The notes beneath the pieces are model-generated. The model was not told the DNA's origin, did no database searches, and saw only the letters and a list, made by a program, of their open reading frames with translations. Shown here piece by piece: positions 7,874 through 15,903 of a stretch of DNA of 22,381 nt. Every line of letters starts with the position of its first letter. Position 1 is the stretch's first letter. Made by a program: the position numbers and the translations under genes. The DNA is from JBEBSD01 sp040394475 (GTDB lineage Bacteria > Bacteroidota > Bacteroidia > Cytophagales > Spirosomataceae), in the NCBI GenBank assembly GCA_040394475.1, contig JBEBSD010000090.1, forward strand, positions 1 to 22,381, in the 5' to 3' direction.

Positions 7874-9064
7874 TTACATGCCTCCCACTGTAGGAAACCA
7901 GTCCGGACGATAGGGATCCTGATGAAAACGGGCGTAGTAGTCTCCCTTTTCTTCGTAGTATTTTTCGTAAAACTTCATCTTGTCTTCGTCGAGCGCAACC
8001 CCCAGCCCGGGGCCTGCAGGGACTTTGATACACCCGTTTACGTAGGGCATCAAACCGCCCTCGATGATGTCGTCGGTCAGGTAATGATAATGGGCGTCTC
8101 CCGCAAATTTCATGGTTGGAATAGTAGCAGCGGTATGGAGCATTGCAGCCAGTTCGATCCCGAATTCCGCCCCGCTGTGCATGGCCACACCCAGGTTAAA
8201 GGTATTGCAAACCGCGACCAGGTCTTTGACCCCACGGGGCCCTTCCCAGTAATGAATATCGGTCAATACAATATCCACCGCGCCCATTTTAATGGCCGGG
8301 CCCAGATCATCGAACCGGGCAGGGTACATATTGGTAGCCACCGGGATGCGTACCTGCTGCCGTACTGCGGCGTTACCGTTCAGGCCCCAGGAAGGATCCT
8401 CAAAATATTCCAAGTGCAGGTCTTCCATCCGCCGGCCCATTTCCACCGCTGTCTGTACCGACCACAGGCCGTTGGGATCGATCCGCAACCCGAAGTCGTC
8501 GCCCAGGTTTTTGCGGCACAGCTCCAGTACCCGTACCTCTTCTTTCGGAGCCATCACGCCCGCTTTCAGCTTCATCGCTTTTACGCCCAATGTTTCATGC
8601 AGTTCCTGGCAATAACCGGCGAGGTCTTCTGCCGTTTCATCATGGCCGCCGGAAGGACGGTCATAACGCCAGAAAAGATAGGCGATAAAGGGTACTTCAT
8701 CCCGCACGCGCCCTCCCAGCAAATCGCTCAGAGGGCGCCCGAGCACCTTCCCCTGTATATCCAGGCAGGCCATTTCCAGCGCTGCGTACAGCCGGGAATT
8801 CGACAGGTAGTAAATACTCCGCAGCACCTTCAGCTTCATAATTTCCAGCTGGAACGGATCCAGTCCGATGACGCGGGATTTGAGCTTCTGCAGCGCTGCA
8901 CGCTGGTCGCCGCCGCCTACTTCTCCCAATCCTATGATCCCTTCGTCGGTGATTACTTCTACAATGGTCCGTAAAAAATAACCGGGGTGTACGCCTGTAT
9001 TGTGACGAAGCTGTGCGTTGAGGGGGATGGCGACACAACGGGTTTTCAGATCGATGATTTTCAT
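7874..9064 (-). CDS. Enolase-superfamily sugar-acid dehydratase, glucarate-dehydratase-like
   Basis: A 396-residue enolase-superfamily protein. The N-terminal capping domain runs to about residue 130 and resembles glucarate dehydratase (RLYAALEMACLDIQGK, PLSDLLGG, FIAYLFWRYD). In the barrel the catalytic and metal residues can be seen in order: KLK (165-167) with the base lysine, Asp196 in IDPNG, Glu222 in FEDPSWG, Asn245 in ATNM, Asp269 in LTDIHYW and His296 in AMHSGAEFG. This Lys/His pair and the DPNG/TNM/H order match the GlucD subgroup better than mandelate racemase. The reaction would be metal-assisted removal of water from an aldonic or aldaric acid to a 2-keto-3-deoxy acid. It is the first gene of the minus-strand operon. 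Whether glucarate itself is the substrate is open. Confidence 0.88.
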   Translation of the reverse strand: MKIIDLKTRCVAIPLNAQLRHNTGVHPGYFLRTIVEVITDEGIIGLGEVGGGDQRAALQKLKSRVIGLDPFQLEIMKLKVLRSIYYLSNSRLYAALEMACLDIQGKVLGRPLSDLLGGRVRDEVPFIAYLFWRYDRPSGGHDETAEDLAGYCQELHETLGVKAMKLKAGVMAPKEEVRVLELCRKNLGDDFGLRIDPNGLWSVQTAVEMGRRMEDLHLEYFEDPSWGLNGNAAVRQQVRIPVATNMYPARFDDLGPAIKMGAVDIVLTDIHYWEGPRGVKDLVAVCNTFNLGVAMHSGAEFGIELAAMLHTAATIPTMKFAGDAHYHYLTDDIIEGGLMPYVNGCIKVPAGPGLGVALDEDKMKFYEKYYEEKGDYYARFHQDPYRPDWFPTVGGM

Positions 9065-9068
9065 TTTT

Positions 9069-9130
9069 TAGGTTTGAGGTGTTAGGTTTGAGGTGTTAGG
9101 TTTTAGGTGTTAGGTGTTAGGTTTTAGGTG
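9069..9130. repeat. Tandem 14-bp repeat in leader of GlucD-like gene
   Basis: Units of the form TAGGTTTGAGGTGT begin at 9069, 9083 and 9097 (the third with TTTTAGG instead of TTTGAGG). They are followed by a half unit TAGGTGT at 9111 and a further TAGGTTTTAGGTG at 9118. The array begins five bases upstream of the ATG at 9064, so it would be transcribed into the 5' leader of the minus-strand operon as C-rich, G-poor RNA. Repeats of this AGGTGTTAGG type are common in intergenic DNA of some Bacteroidota. Confidence 0.8.
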
Positions 9131-9131
9131 G

Positions 9132-9159
9132 CTTTCGGCTTTCGGCTTTCGGCTATCGG
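9132..9159. repeat. Tandem 7-bp repeat, CTTTCGG x4
   Basis: Three exact CTTTCGG units (9132, 9139, 9146) and one variant CTATCGG (9153) lie head to tail, immediately beside the 14-bp array. A 7-bp unit repeated in a non-coding leader is prone to slippage, so copy number may vary between strains. Confidence 0.8.
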
Positions 9160-9249
9160 AGATTAGCTGGGCCGCGGTGGGTGAGGTCTTTGGTTAGGAA
9201 TAGTTTTTGCGCTGCATTGGAGATGAGAATAAGACTTAATTTTATATTC

Positions 9250-9264
9250 TAAAATATAATTTTA
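9250..9264. promoter_or_regulatory. Candidate IclR operator upstream of minus-strand catabolic operon
   Basis: TAAAAT-ATA-ATTTTA is a perfect 15-bp inverted repeat about 185 bp upstream of the GlucD-like start. It matches the inner palindrome at 1165-1179 (before the MFS gene) at 12 of 15 positions. On the minus strand the adjacent dodecamer CATTATAAAATT (9258-9269) also occurs exactly at 1180-1191 on the plus strand. Two shared elements in front of both arms suggest co-regulation by the IclR protein. Both sites are AT-rich, so chance cannot be excluded. Confidence 0.4.
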
Positions 9265-9269
9265 TAATG

Positions 9270-9480
9270 ATTGCAATTATAGAGATTATTCGGGAGATGG
9301 CAAGAGGGATTTTGTTTTTTTTGAAAAAAAATCACCGGATACCCTGCAGCTCCCGGAAAACGGGAAGAAGGCCGGTCCGGCTCCTCGGGCGTGTCTTCGT
9401 TTCAAACCGGCGGAGATCCCGCCCGGGCAGGACTTGTTGCGTGTATCGCCATCGTGTCCTTACCTGACTTCAACATACGG
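9270..9480. other. Intergenic stretch without gene
   Basis: This stretch lies between the start of the sugar-acid operon and the terminator of the SusCD operon. I see only a T8/A8 run pair near 9313-9338 and a GC-rich half (9340-9460) with small imperfect repeats. The short open frame 9267-9467 has no recognisable domain and an arginine-rich, shadow-like composition. No gene is supported. Confidence 0.6.
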
Positions 9481-9520
9481 AAAAACCCCGAAATATGTAA
9501 GAAATTGACATATTCGGGGT
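9481..9520 (-). terminator. Intrinsic terminator of the FecR-SusCD-EEP operon
   Basis: ACCCCGAAATATGT (9485-9498) pairs with ACATATTCGGGGT (9508-9520) with one bulged A and a nine-base loop. On the minus strand the stem is followed directly by TTTTT (plus-strand A run 9481-9485). It lies about 110 bp past the stop of the EEP gene and is the best-formed terminator in the window. Confidence 0.85.
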
Positions 9521-9630
9521 ACTCTATTTTCACAATTTGTTTATGACATCCGGACGGAAGCGTTTTTACAGGTAAGCGATTATACCTGTTTCCGGCGCCG
9601 GGAGTATCGCCAGGTACCTGAGCTCGCTCA

Positions 9631-10500
9631 TCATTTGAGCATTATTCTGGCGGTAACAGGAAGATGATCTGAAGGGTATCTATTTCCGTCGTACGTGTCC
9701 GTCAGGGTTTTATAATCCATCACCCTGAAATGATCACTTACAAAAATGTAGTCAAGCCTTATTTCCGGCTCCCCGTGAAATCTGCCTCCCGGAAAAGTGG
9801 CTTCCGGACCTTCCTTTTGTCCGGCTATCTCCCGGCAATCTCTTAAATAAGCTTCCATATGATGAATCTGGGCCATTTCAGGGGTTGAATTAAAGTCACC
9901 TAAGCAGATGACAGGATAGTCGGAAGCAATTTCCTTCATTTTTTCCACCATCAGATTCCCCGACTTCTCTCTTGCTTCCTTGTTCCGGTAATAAAAATGG
10001 GCATTGAAAAAATAAAACGCCTTTTCACTTTTCAAATCCTGAAACTTTATCCACTGGCAAATTCTCCTGTCCGTGGCATCCCACCCGATACTTGGCGTAT
10101 CAGGCGTCTCGCTTAGCCAAAAAACGCCCTTATCCAACACTTTGAATAAATCCGACCGATAGTAAGTGGCAGCGTTATGCAGCTTCCCATCCGGTCCGCC
10201 ATAAGGATACCCGACATACTCAAAGCTGTTCAACAGCTCCTTTAATTCTTTCAGCTGTCTGGTATTTCCTTCCTGCGTACCAACGATATCGAACTTCTGA
10301 TCGGCAATCAACTGCGCCAGCGGCGCTTTTCTGACTGCCCAGCCGTTGCCCGCCAGATCATCTGCTTTCGATTCGTACCGGATGTTATAAGCCGCAACCC
10401 GGACATCGAATACACCATTCCTGCTACAGGCGGTCAACACTAAAAAAACAACCCCTACCCCGGCAAACCGGCTGAAATTTCGGATTAATTTTCGTTTCAT
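9631..10500 (-). CDS. Lipoprotein of the endonuclease/exonuclease/phosphatase (EEP) fold
   Basis: A 289-residue protein started at ATG 10500; an ATG at 10536 would overlap susD and put extra charged residues before the signal. The signal ends in the lipobox LTAC (Cys25). The residues after it (SRNG) lack the acidic surface-export signal, so it probably faces the periplasm. EEP hallmarks: AYNIR (Asn39), QEG (Glu77), NAHF (His168), GDFNSTPE (Asp202, Asn204), DYIF (Asp250) and SDHLPV (Asp277, His278). These enzymes cleave phosphodiesters or phosphomonoesters with a divalent metal. Members of this subgroup usually read TH-x-DH where this one has AHFYY, so a second conserved histidine is missing. 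It is the only enzyme in the SusCD operon. Substrate could be nucleic acid, a phospholipid head group or a sugar phosphodiester. Confidence 0.85.
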   Translation of the reverse strand: MKRKLIRNFSRFAGVGVVFLVLTACSRNGVFDVRVAAYNIRYESKADDLAGNGWAVRKAPLAQLIADQKFDIVGTQEGNTRQLKELKELLNSFEYVGYPYGGPDGKLHNAATYYRSDLFKVLDKGVFWLSETPDTPSIGWDATDRRICQWIKFQDLKSEKAFYFFNAHFYYRNKEAREKSGNLMVEKMKEIASDYPVICLGDFNSTPEMAQIHHMEAYLRDCREIAGQKEGPEATFPGGRFHGEPEIRLDYIFVSDHFRVMDYKTLTDTYDGNRYPSDHLPVTARIMLK

Positions 10501-10529
10501 TCTAAACTGTTTATAAGGTTCGTTCAAAG

Positions 10530-12278
10530 TTACCATCCCGGGTTCTGCACCAGATTGGGATTAAGGTTGATATCGGCATCTGAAATCGGCCGGTAATATT
10601 TTTTGTCGCTGAACTCCCGGGCTTCGTTTGCATTCCAAATCAAATTTCCCTTATCTCCTTCGGTTAACCGGGTGGCGTTGCCATCCACGATTTTGTAGTA
10701 AACACCGGCTTTGGGATTTACAGGACTCGATTTCACGAAACTCACATCCGGGGTTCCGTTACCGTCCAGGTCCAGCTCTGCTCCTAAAGCAGGAACATAG
10801 ATGCCCAGCCACGGCTTTTCGATAAGATGTCCTTTTTTCCAGCGCAGCAAGTCTGCATATCGGAATCCTTCATATACAAGTTCAATCCCCCGTTCTCTGT
10901 ATATTTCCAACAAAAAACGATCCGTCACTTCCGGGAAATACTCTTCCTGAAGATAGCTGTCGGCTATGTCCGGTTCACTGTCCTTAATCCCTGCCCTTCT
11001 GCGGAGTGCACCAAGGGTAGCGTTCCAGACATCGCTGCTCATTTCTCCCAATTCTGCCTTTGCTTCAGCATAATTCAACAATATCTCGGCATAACGCATA
11101 AGTGGAATCGAATTATACGCCTCCGCTCTGGAATCATATATTTTATCATCCAGGCTGAACTTATGTATATGATAACCGGTCAACGTATACCCTAAATCCG
11201 ATGGAGCGACAGACCCGTCGGAACGCCGGTAGCCAATGGCTCTGATCGTCTGTGCCAGCCTCGGATCACGATCAGCCATTTCCTCGGTAAACAGTTTCTC
11301 GTTGTACCCGTTTGCGTCGGTATAACGTGTCCCGTCTTTCATCAGGTAGGTATTGATAAACTGTTTCGTCAGACTCCAGCGCGACCCTATAGTGGCCTGA
11401 TTAAAGATCCAGGTGATGGGATGCCACCTCCTCAGCGCATCATTGTATACATGCGCCCACATTACTTCGGCAGCAACCGGATTTTCCGAGATAAACAACC
11501 TTCTGTAATCGGAATCCGGATTTCCGGTAGCATACAAGGAATAGCTCCCGGAGTTGATAATTTCCTGAGCCGCTTCCGCCGCATCTCTCAGCCATTTGGT
11601 TGCTGTACTTTGCAAACCTAAATCCGGGTGATTTTTCCTGAAAGTCCCTTCAAACAGGCATATTCTTGACTTGAGCCCTAATGCGACCCATTTTGTCAGT
11701 GTAGAGGATGAATTATCCTTTGTACCGTTAATATGCGCTACCGCGAAATTCAAGTCCGCTAAAACGGAATCCATTACAACTGTTCTGGGATCTCTTCCTT
11801 TATACAAATCCGGATCGTTGGTTGACAACGGTTTGGAATACCAGGGCACATCTCCGTATGTCTTGACCATCTCAAAATAGAAGTATGCTCTGAAAAATCG
11901 TGCGATACCCGCATAGTGATTCCTCGTCACTTCCGGTATTAAATGAGCGCTGTTCGTATAATGCTGTAAAAAATAATTGACATTCCTTAAAGCCGACCAA
12001 TTCCAGCTGCCCTGATTTAACGGCGTAAAATTTCCCGCTATAAATCCATCGGATACCGTTATTGCCGAATAGTCTGAGGTACCGTCAGCCGTCGCTATTT
12101 CCTGTCCTGTCGGCACAAAATCCAGGTAAAACGAATTTACATAAAGGTCCAGCTCCGCCTCCGACGAGAAAAATGTTTTGGGCACCAGTTTATCAAAGGG
12201 TTCCTTCTCTAAAAACGTACTGTCACAGGATGTTACCAAAAAGAGAACCCCAACGTACAGCAATGAAAACTTCTTCAT
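10530..12278 (-). CDS. SusD/RagB-family outer-membrane substrate-binding lipoprotein
   Basis: A 582-residue lipoprotein with a signal peptide and lipobox VTSC (Cys18) followed by DSTFLEKEP, a typical start of mature SusD proteins. The helical TPR-like core is recognisable from FFRAYFYFEMVKTYGDVP near residue 130 and IPLMRYAEILLNYAEAKAELG near residue 390. The C-terminal RYADLLRWKKG and the terminal LVQNPGW are family hallmarks. SusD forms the lid of the SusC transporter and binds the substrate at the cell surface. It starts 11 bp after the SusC stop and ends 29 bp before the EEP gene, so the three are one operon. Specificity is not readable from sequence; nothing in the operon says starch. 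Confidence 0.94.
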   Translation of the reverse strand: MKKFSLLYVGVLFLVTSCDSTFLEKEPFDKLVPKTFFSSEAELDLYVNSFYLDFVPTGQEIATADGTSDYSAITVSDGFIAGNFTPLNQGSWNWSALRNVNYFLQHYTNSAHLIPEVTRNHYAGIARFFRAYFYFEMVKTYGDVPWYSKPLSTNDPDLYKGRDPRTVVMDSVLADLNFAVAHINGTKDNSSSTLTKWVALGLKSRICLFEGTFRKNHPDLGLQSTATKWLRDAAEAAQEIINSGSYSLYATGNPDSDYRRLFISENPVAAEVMWAHVYNDALRRWHPITWIFNQATIGSRWSLTKQFINTYLMKDGTRYTDANGYNEKLFTEEMADRDPRLAQTIRAIGYRRSDGSVAPSDLGYTLTGYHIHKFSLDDKIYDSRAEAYNSIPLMRYAEILLNYAEAKAELGEMSSDVWNATLGALRRRAGIKDSEPDIADSYLQEEYFPEVTDRFLLEIYRERGIELVYEGFRYADLLRWKKGHLIEKPWLGIYVPALGAELDLDGNGTPDVSFVKSSPVNPKAGVYYKIVDGNATRLTEGDKGNLIWNANEAREFSDKKYYRPISDADINLNPNLVQNPGW

Positions 12279-12289
12279 GTTAGTTAGTT

Positions 12290-15200
12290 TTAGAATGAGA
12301 TGTTCAAACCAATAGTGGTAGTTTTTAACATAGGATACGCATAGCCCTGTCCCTGGCCGTTTACGTAGTCATTGGTAGGGGTTTCTATGACCTCCGGGTC
12401 GAAATTATCGGTATGCTTATACAAACCCGACAGCGTAAATAAATTCTGAGCGGTAACAAACACTTTTGCCGACGACATCTTTAGTTTTCCCACCCATGTC
12501 TGCGGAAGCATATAGTCAACCGTCAATGTTTTTAGTCTCAGATAAGATGCGTCCTGTAAATACCGGGTTTGAGGTGCGCCCAACGACCTGGACGTCTGCA
12601 ATGCGCTGTACCCCCTCACGCGGGGCCAATAGGCGTCCGGGGTCTCTTCCGACCAGATATTATTCATCATGATGGCAGGCTGGTACCCATAAGGCCTGTT
12701 ATAGGGCCCCCAGAACATCCCTGCCTCAGGAGAGAAATACCAGTCTCTCTGCCCTACGCCCTGGAAGAATGCAGTTACGCCAACTCCATGCCACCTGCCA
12801 TTCACGGTAAATCCGAACTGGTATCGCGGTGCACTGTTTCCGATTACCGAACGATCGCCCGGATTGTCCAGTGTGTTGCTGCCTTGATTGATAACACCAT
12901 CCCCGTTGAGATCCGCGAATTTCAAATCACCGGCTAACGACACGTTGGTATTTGAATTGGCTAAAAACTTCTGATCCGGCGACGTCAAAGCTTCTTCATT
13001 GGTCTGGAATAAGCCTAGGGTGGTGTACCCCCATATCTCCCCTACCTGTTGGCCCTCATAGTACGAAGAGATCAATTTCCTCGGATTGTCAAATTTCTCA
13101 ATGAACGACTTGCTATCCCAGACCGATCCGTTTATCCCCCAGCTAAAGAGTTTGCCTCCAAGTATAAACTGGTTTTTATAATTCGCCGAAAACTCCCACC
13201 CCTTTGTTGAAAGATCAGCATAATTGCCTTGCGGAACCGCTGCGCCGAATACGCCCGGTAATGGTTGCCCGGAGGTAAACATATCGGTCGTCGCCCTTCG
13301 GTACCAGTCAAACGTAATCCCGAGTGCATTGGACAGCAGATACAAGTCCGCACCAAAATTCATCGTTGTCGATTTTTCCCAGGTCAGTCCATCCGGTATG
13401 ACAGCCGGATTCCGCGTATAATTCGGCTGTATCCCGTTTTTAATAACAGCCGATTTAGCGACAGTCATTTGCTCCAGGTACCTGTAAGGAGCGACATTCC
13501 CGTTGCCGAGCGTTCCGTAGGATGCTCTGATTTTGAGGTTACTTACAACAGGCCTGAGCGCTTCAAAGAATGATTCCTCGGAGATATTCCATCCGCCGGA
13601 CACTGAAGGGAAAAATCCGAATCTCTGGCTCGCGGGAAATTTCGATGACCCGTCGTACCGACCGTTAAACTCCAGCAAATATTTATCCTTGTAGTTGTAG
13701 TTCAATCGGTAAAACGCCCCCAGGTAGGCCCATTCGTTCCCGCCTCCGGAAACATTATAATTAAGGCCGTCCATTAAGTTAAAGTCCGGTTTATTCTCAT
13801 TAAGGAGGCCGTCCCTTTGAACGCTTTGCGTCTTTAAAGAAGACGATTCAACATTATATCCGACCAATACCGACAGGTTGTGATGCCGGATGGTCTTCGT
13901 ATAGGAAGCGGTTATATTGCTGGTCAGATACTGAGTTTGTCCCGTCATTCTTCTTAAAAGACTATTTCCAACCCGGGAAACAGACCCCGGACTATCACTG
14001 TAGTAAATGAAGTTATTTACTTTTTCGTCAGTCGACCATCGCTGGGAATACGTCAGATCTGCCTTAACGGTAAGGTCCTTTACCGGCATTACGGTAATCC
14101 CTGCAGTATTTCGAAAGGTGGTCAGCGTTTGATTGCCGTAGTTATTCCCTTCTAAAAAAGCCGCTATACCGCTGCGTGCCGCTGCGCGGGTGTAAGTATT
14201 ATCAGGGTTTTTGGAAACTGTCATCGGGAATGCATGAATTTCGATATTCCGCCAAAAATTTTCCGTCTCTCCGGTAAATAAAGGGACATAGTAATCCTGA
14301 GTTCCAAACTCCAGGTTATTATGAATCGTCAGCCATTTAGTTGCGATTATATCCCCTTTCGCTCTTAAATTATACCTGTTGAACTTATCGGGATTATGTT
14401 TAAATATACCGTCCTGATGGTAATACCTTCCGGACAGCATGAAGGAGGCTTTGTCTCCGCCCCCTGACAGGCTGACTGCTTGTTCAGTAGCCGGTATTGC
14501 ATCCTTGTAAATTTCATTTAGCCAATTGGTGTTTCCGAAGTATTCGTACCTGTTTTTGCTCGCGTTGAAAAGCACCTCCTGAGTATCTCCATTTTCAGCA
14601 TGTACCCGGAACGCCTCCAAATAATCAAGGTCAAACGGAAAACTATTGTTTACAACGGTGGGCAGTGTCTTATAGTCATACCACGCATTGAAAGCATCTA
14701 CAAAGGTCTCCAGCCACGGATAACCCTCCGTAATAAAATTGGGCTTGACGGTACGTTGATTGAGCGAGTAATTCGAACTGAAATCTATTCTTGTTTTCCC
14801 TTTAACCGGACTTTTTGTCGTGATCAGCACCACTCCAAAAGCTGCCCTCGATCCGTATACTGCTGCCGACGACGCATCCTTCAGCACAGACACTGCCTCT
14901 ATATCATTGGGATTCAACATATTGGGATCTCCTTCAACGCCGTCGATCAACACTAAAGCGCTCCCTCCTGCCCCAATTGATGTAGTACCACGTATATTAA
15001 ACGTTGCGTCTCGGGTCGGGCTTCCATCTCTCATGGTAATGTTTAAGTTCGGCACGGTTCCTTGCAGCATTCTTGCCAAACTCGGAGAGGGGCGGTCCTC
15101 CAGCACCTTGGAGTCGATCTGAGACACCGCTCCGGTTAAATTCACCTTCTTCTGCGTCCCGTACCCTACCACCACTACTTCCTCCAGCGCCCGGTCGTCC

Positions 15201-15868
15201 ACCTTCATGACAATAGCAATCGAGGTCCTGTTTCCCACCACTACCTCCTGCGACACATAGCCTACAAAGGAAAACACAAGCACCGCCCGTTCATCGGGCA
15301 CTTCCGTTTCGTACTTTCCTTCAGCGTCGGTAGCAGTGCCCTGCCGGGTTCCTTTAAGCAGGATGTTTACGCCAGGTAATCCCTGCCCGTTTTCATCGGT
15401 CACGCTACCGCTTACTGCAATAGCGGGGAAGGTTGCGCGTTCAACAGATAACGACACAGGAGGTCCGGAGCGGTTAATCCTCAACGGCAGCCCGACAGGC
15501 GCAACAGACGGCGCTCCGACCGGTCTTTTCCGGACAATCAGGTAGGTATCCTTCCGGACCGGCACGGCCTGAAGATCAGCGTCATCCAGTAAGGAATCGA
15601 ATAGCCGGGACAAGTTTCCGGATCGTCTGAGCTTAGCAGCATCAACGACCATTCCCTGTAGCAGACTCTCATCAAACACGATATTAATATCGTGCTGTTC
15701 CTGCATCTCAAGAAGGGCATCCCGAAGCAAGAGCACTTTTTCCTGTTCCTGTGCTAAAAACTCATTGTGACTGTAGGCCAGTGCCTGACCGTACAAAACC
15801 GATGAAAGGAAAGCAACAAACCCGATCCCCAACAGGAGCGGAATAGCATTTCGTAGAGATACTTTCAT
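12290..15868 (-). CDS. SusC/RagA-family TonB-dependent transporter with STN signalling domain
   Basis: A 1192-residue outer-membrane transporter. After a signal peptide (to about residue 31) comes an STN (secretin/TonB short N-terminal) domain at about 48-113, a carboxypeptidase-regulatory-like domain at about 152-222, a TonB-box-like EEVVVVGYGTQKK at 229-241, and the plug (242-352). The plug has LQGTVPNL, NIRGTTS, LVLIDGVEGD and SVLKDASSAAVYGSRAA. A beta-barrel completes it and ends in an aromatic residue (ISF). The STN domain is the part that contacts an anti-sigma factor in FecA-type signalling, and the adjacent FecR and ECF sigma genes complete that circuit, so this transporter reports substrate arrival as well as importing it. 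It lies about 35 bp below FecR. Confidence 0.95.
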   Translation of the reverse strand: MKVSLRNAIPLLLGIGFVAFLSSVLYGQALAYSHNEFLAQEQEKVLLLRDALLEMQEQHDINIVFDESLLQGMVVDAAKLRRSGNLSRLFDSLLDDADLQAVPVRKDTYLIVRKRPVGAPSVAPVGLPLRINRSGPPVSLSVERATFPAIAVSGSVTDENGQGLPGVNILLKGTRQGTATDAEGKYETEVPDERAVLVFSFVGYVSQEVVVGNRTSIAIVMKVDDRALEEVVVVGYGTQKKVNLTGAVSQIDSKVLEDRPSPSLARMLQGTVPNLNITMRDGSPTRDATFNIRGTTSIGAGGSALVLIDGVEGDPNMLNPNDIEAVSVLKDASSAAVYGSRAAFGVVLITTKSPVKGKTRIDFSSNYSLNQRTVKPNFITEGYPWLETFVDAFNAWYDYKTLPTVVNNSFPFDLDYLEAFRVHAENGDTQEVLFNASKNRYEYFGNTNWLNEIYKDAIPATEQAVSLSGGGDKASFMLSGRYYHQDGIFKHNPDKFNRYNLRAKGDIIATKWLTIHNNLEFGTQDYYVPLFTGETENFWRNIEIHAFPMTVSKNPDNTYTRAAARSGIAAFLEGNNYGNQTLTTFRNTAGITVMPVKDLTVKADLTYSQRWSTDEKVNNFIYYSDSPGSVSRVGNSLLRRMTGQTQYLTSNITASYTKTIRHHNLSVLVGYNVESSSLKTQSVQRDGLLNENKPDFNLMDGLNYNVSGGGNEWAYLGAFYRLNYNYKDKYLLEFNGRYDGSSKFPASQRFGFFPSVSGGWNISEESFFEALRPVVSNLKIRASYGTLGNGNVAPYRYLEQMTVAKSAVIKNGIQPNYTRNPAVIPDGLTWEKSTTMNFGADLYLLSNALGITFDWYRRATTDMFTSGQPLPGVFGAAVPQGNYADLSTKGWEFSANYKNQFILGGKLFSWGINGSVWDSKSFIEKFDNPRKLISSYYEGQQVGEIWGYTTLGLFQTNEEALTSPDQKFLANSNTNVSLAGDLKFADLNGDGVINQGSNTLDNPGDRSVIGNSAPRYQFGFTVNGRWHGVGVTAFFQGVGQRDWYFSPEAGMFWGPYNRPYGYQPAIMMNNIWSEETPDAYWPRVRGYSALQTSRSLGAPQTRYLQDASYLRLKTLTVDYMLPQTWVGKLKMSSAKVFVTAQNLFTLSGLYKHTDNFDPEVIETPTNDYVNGQGQGYAYPMLKTTTIGLNISF

Positions 15869-15903
15869 GCAAATAGTTAATGGTTAGTTGTATTAAAGAC
15901 TGT

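Noticed and set aside
7799..8974. 391-residue plus-strand frame
   Set aside because: Antisense shadow of the GlucD-like gene, which has all enolase-superfamily active-site residues on the minus strand.
9069..9130. Resemblance of TTTTAGG/TTAGG units to telomere repeats, or to a CRISPR array
   Set aside because: The window is internal bacterial chromosome; the units are only 14 bp, head to tail with no spacers.
9313..9338. T8/A8 inverted run pair as a terminator
   Set aside because: Pure A-T stem without GC core, and no gene ends here on either strand.
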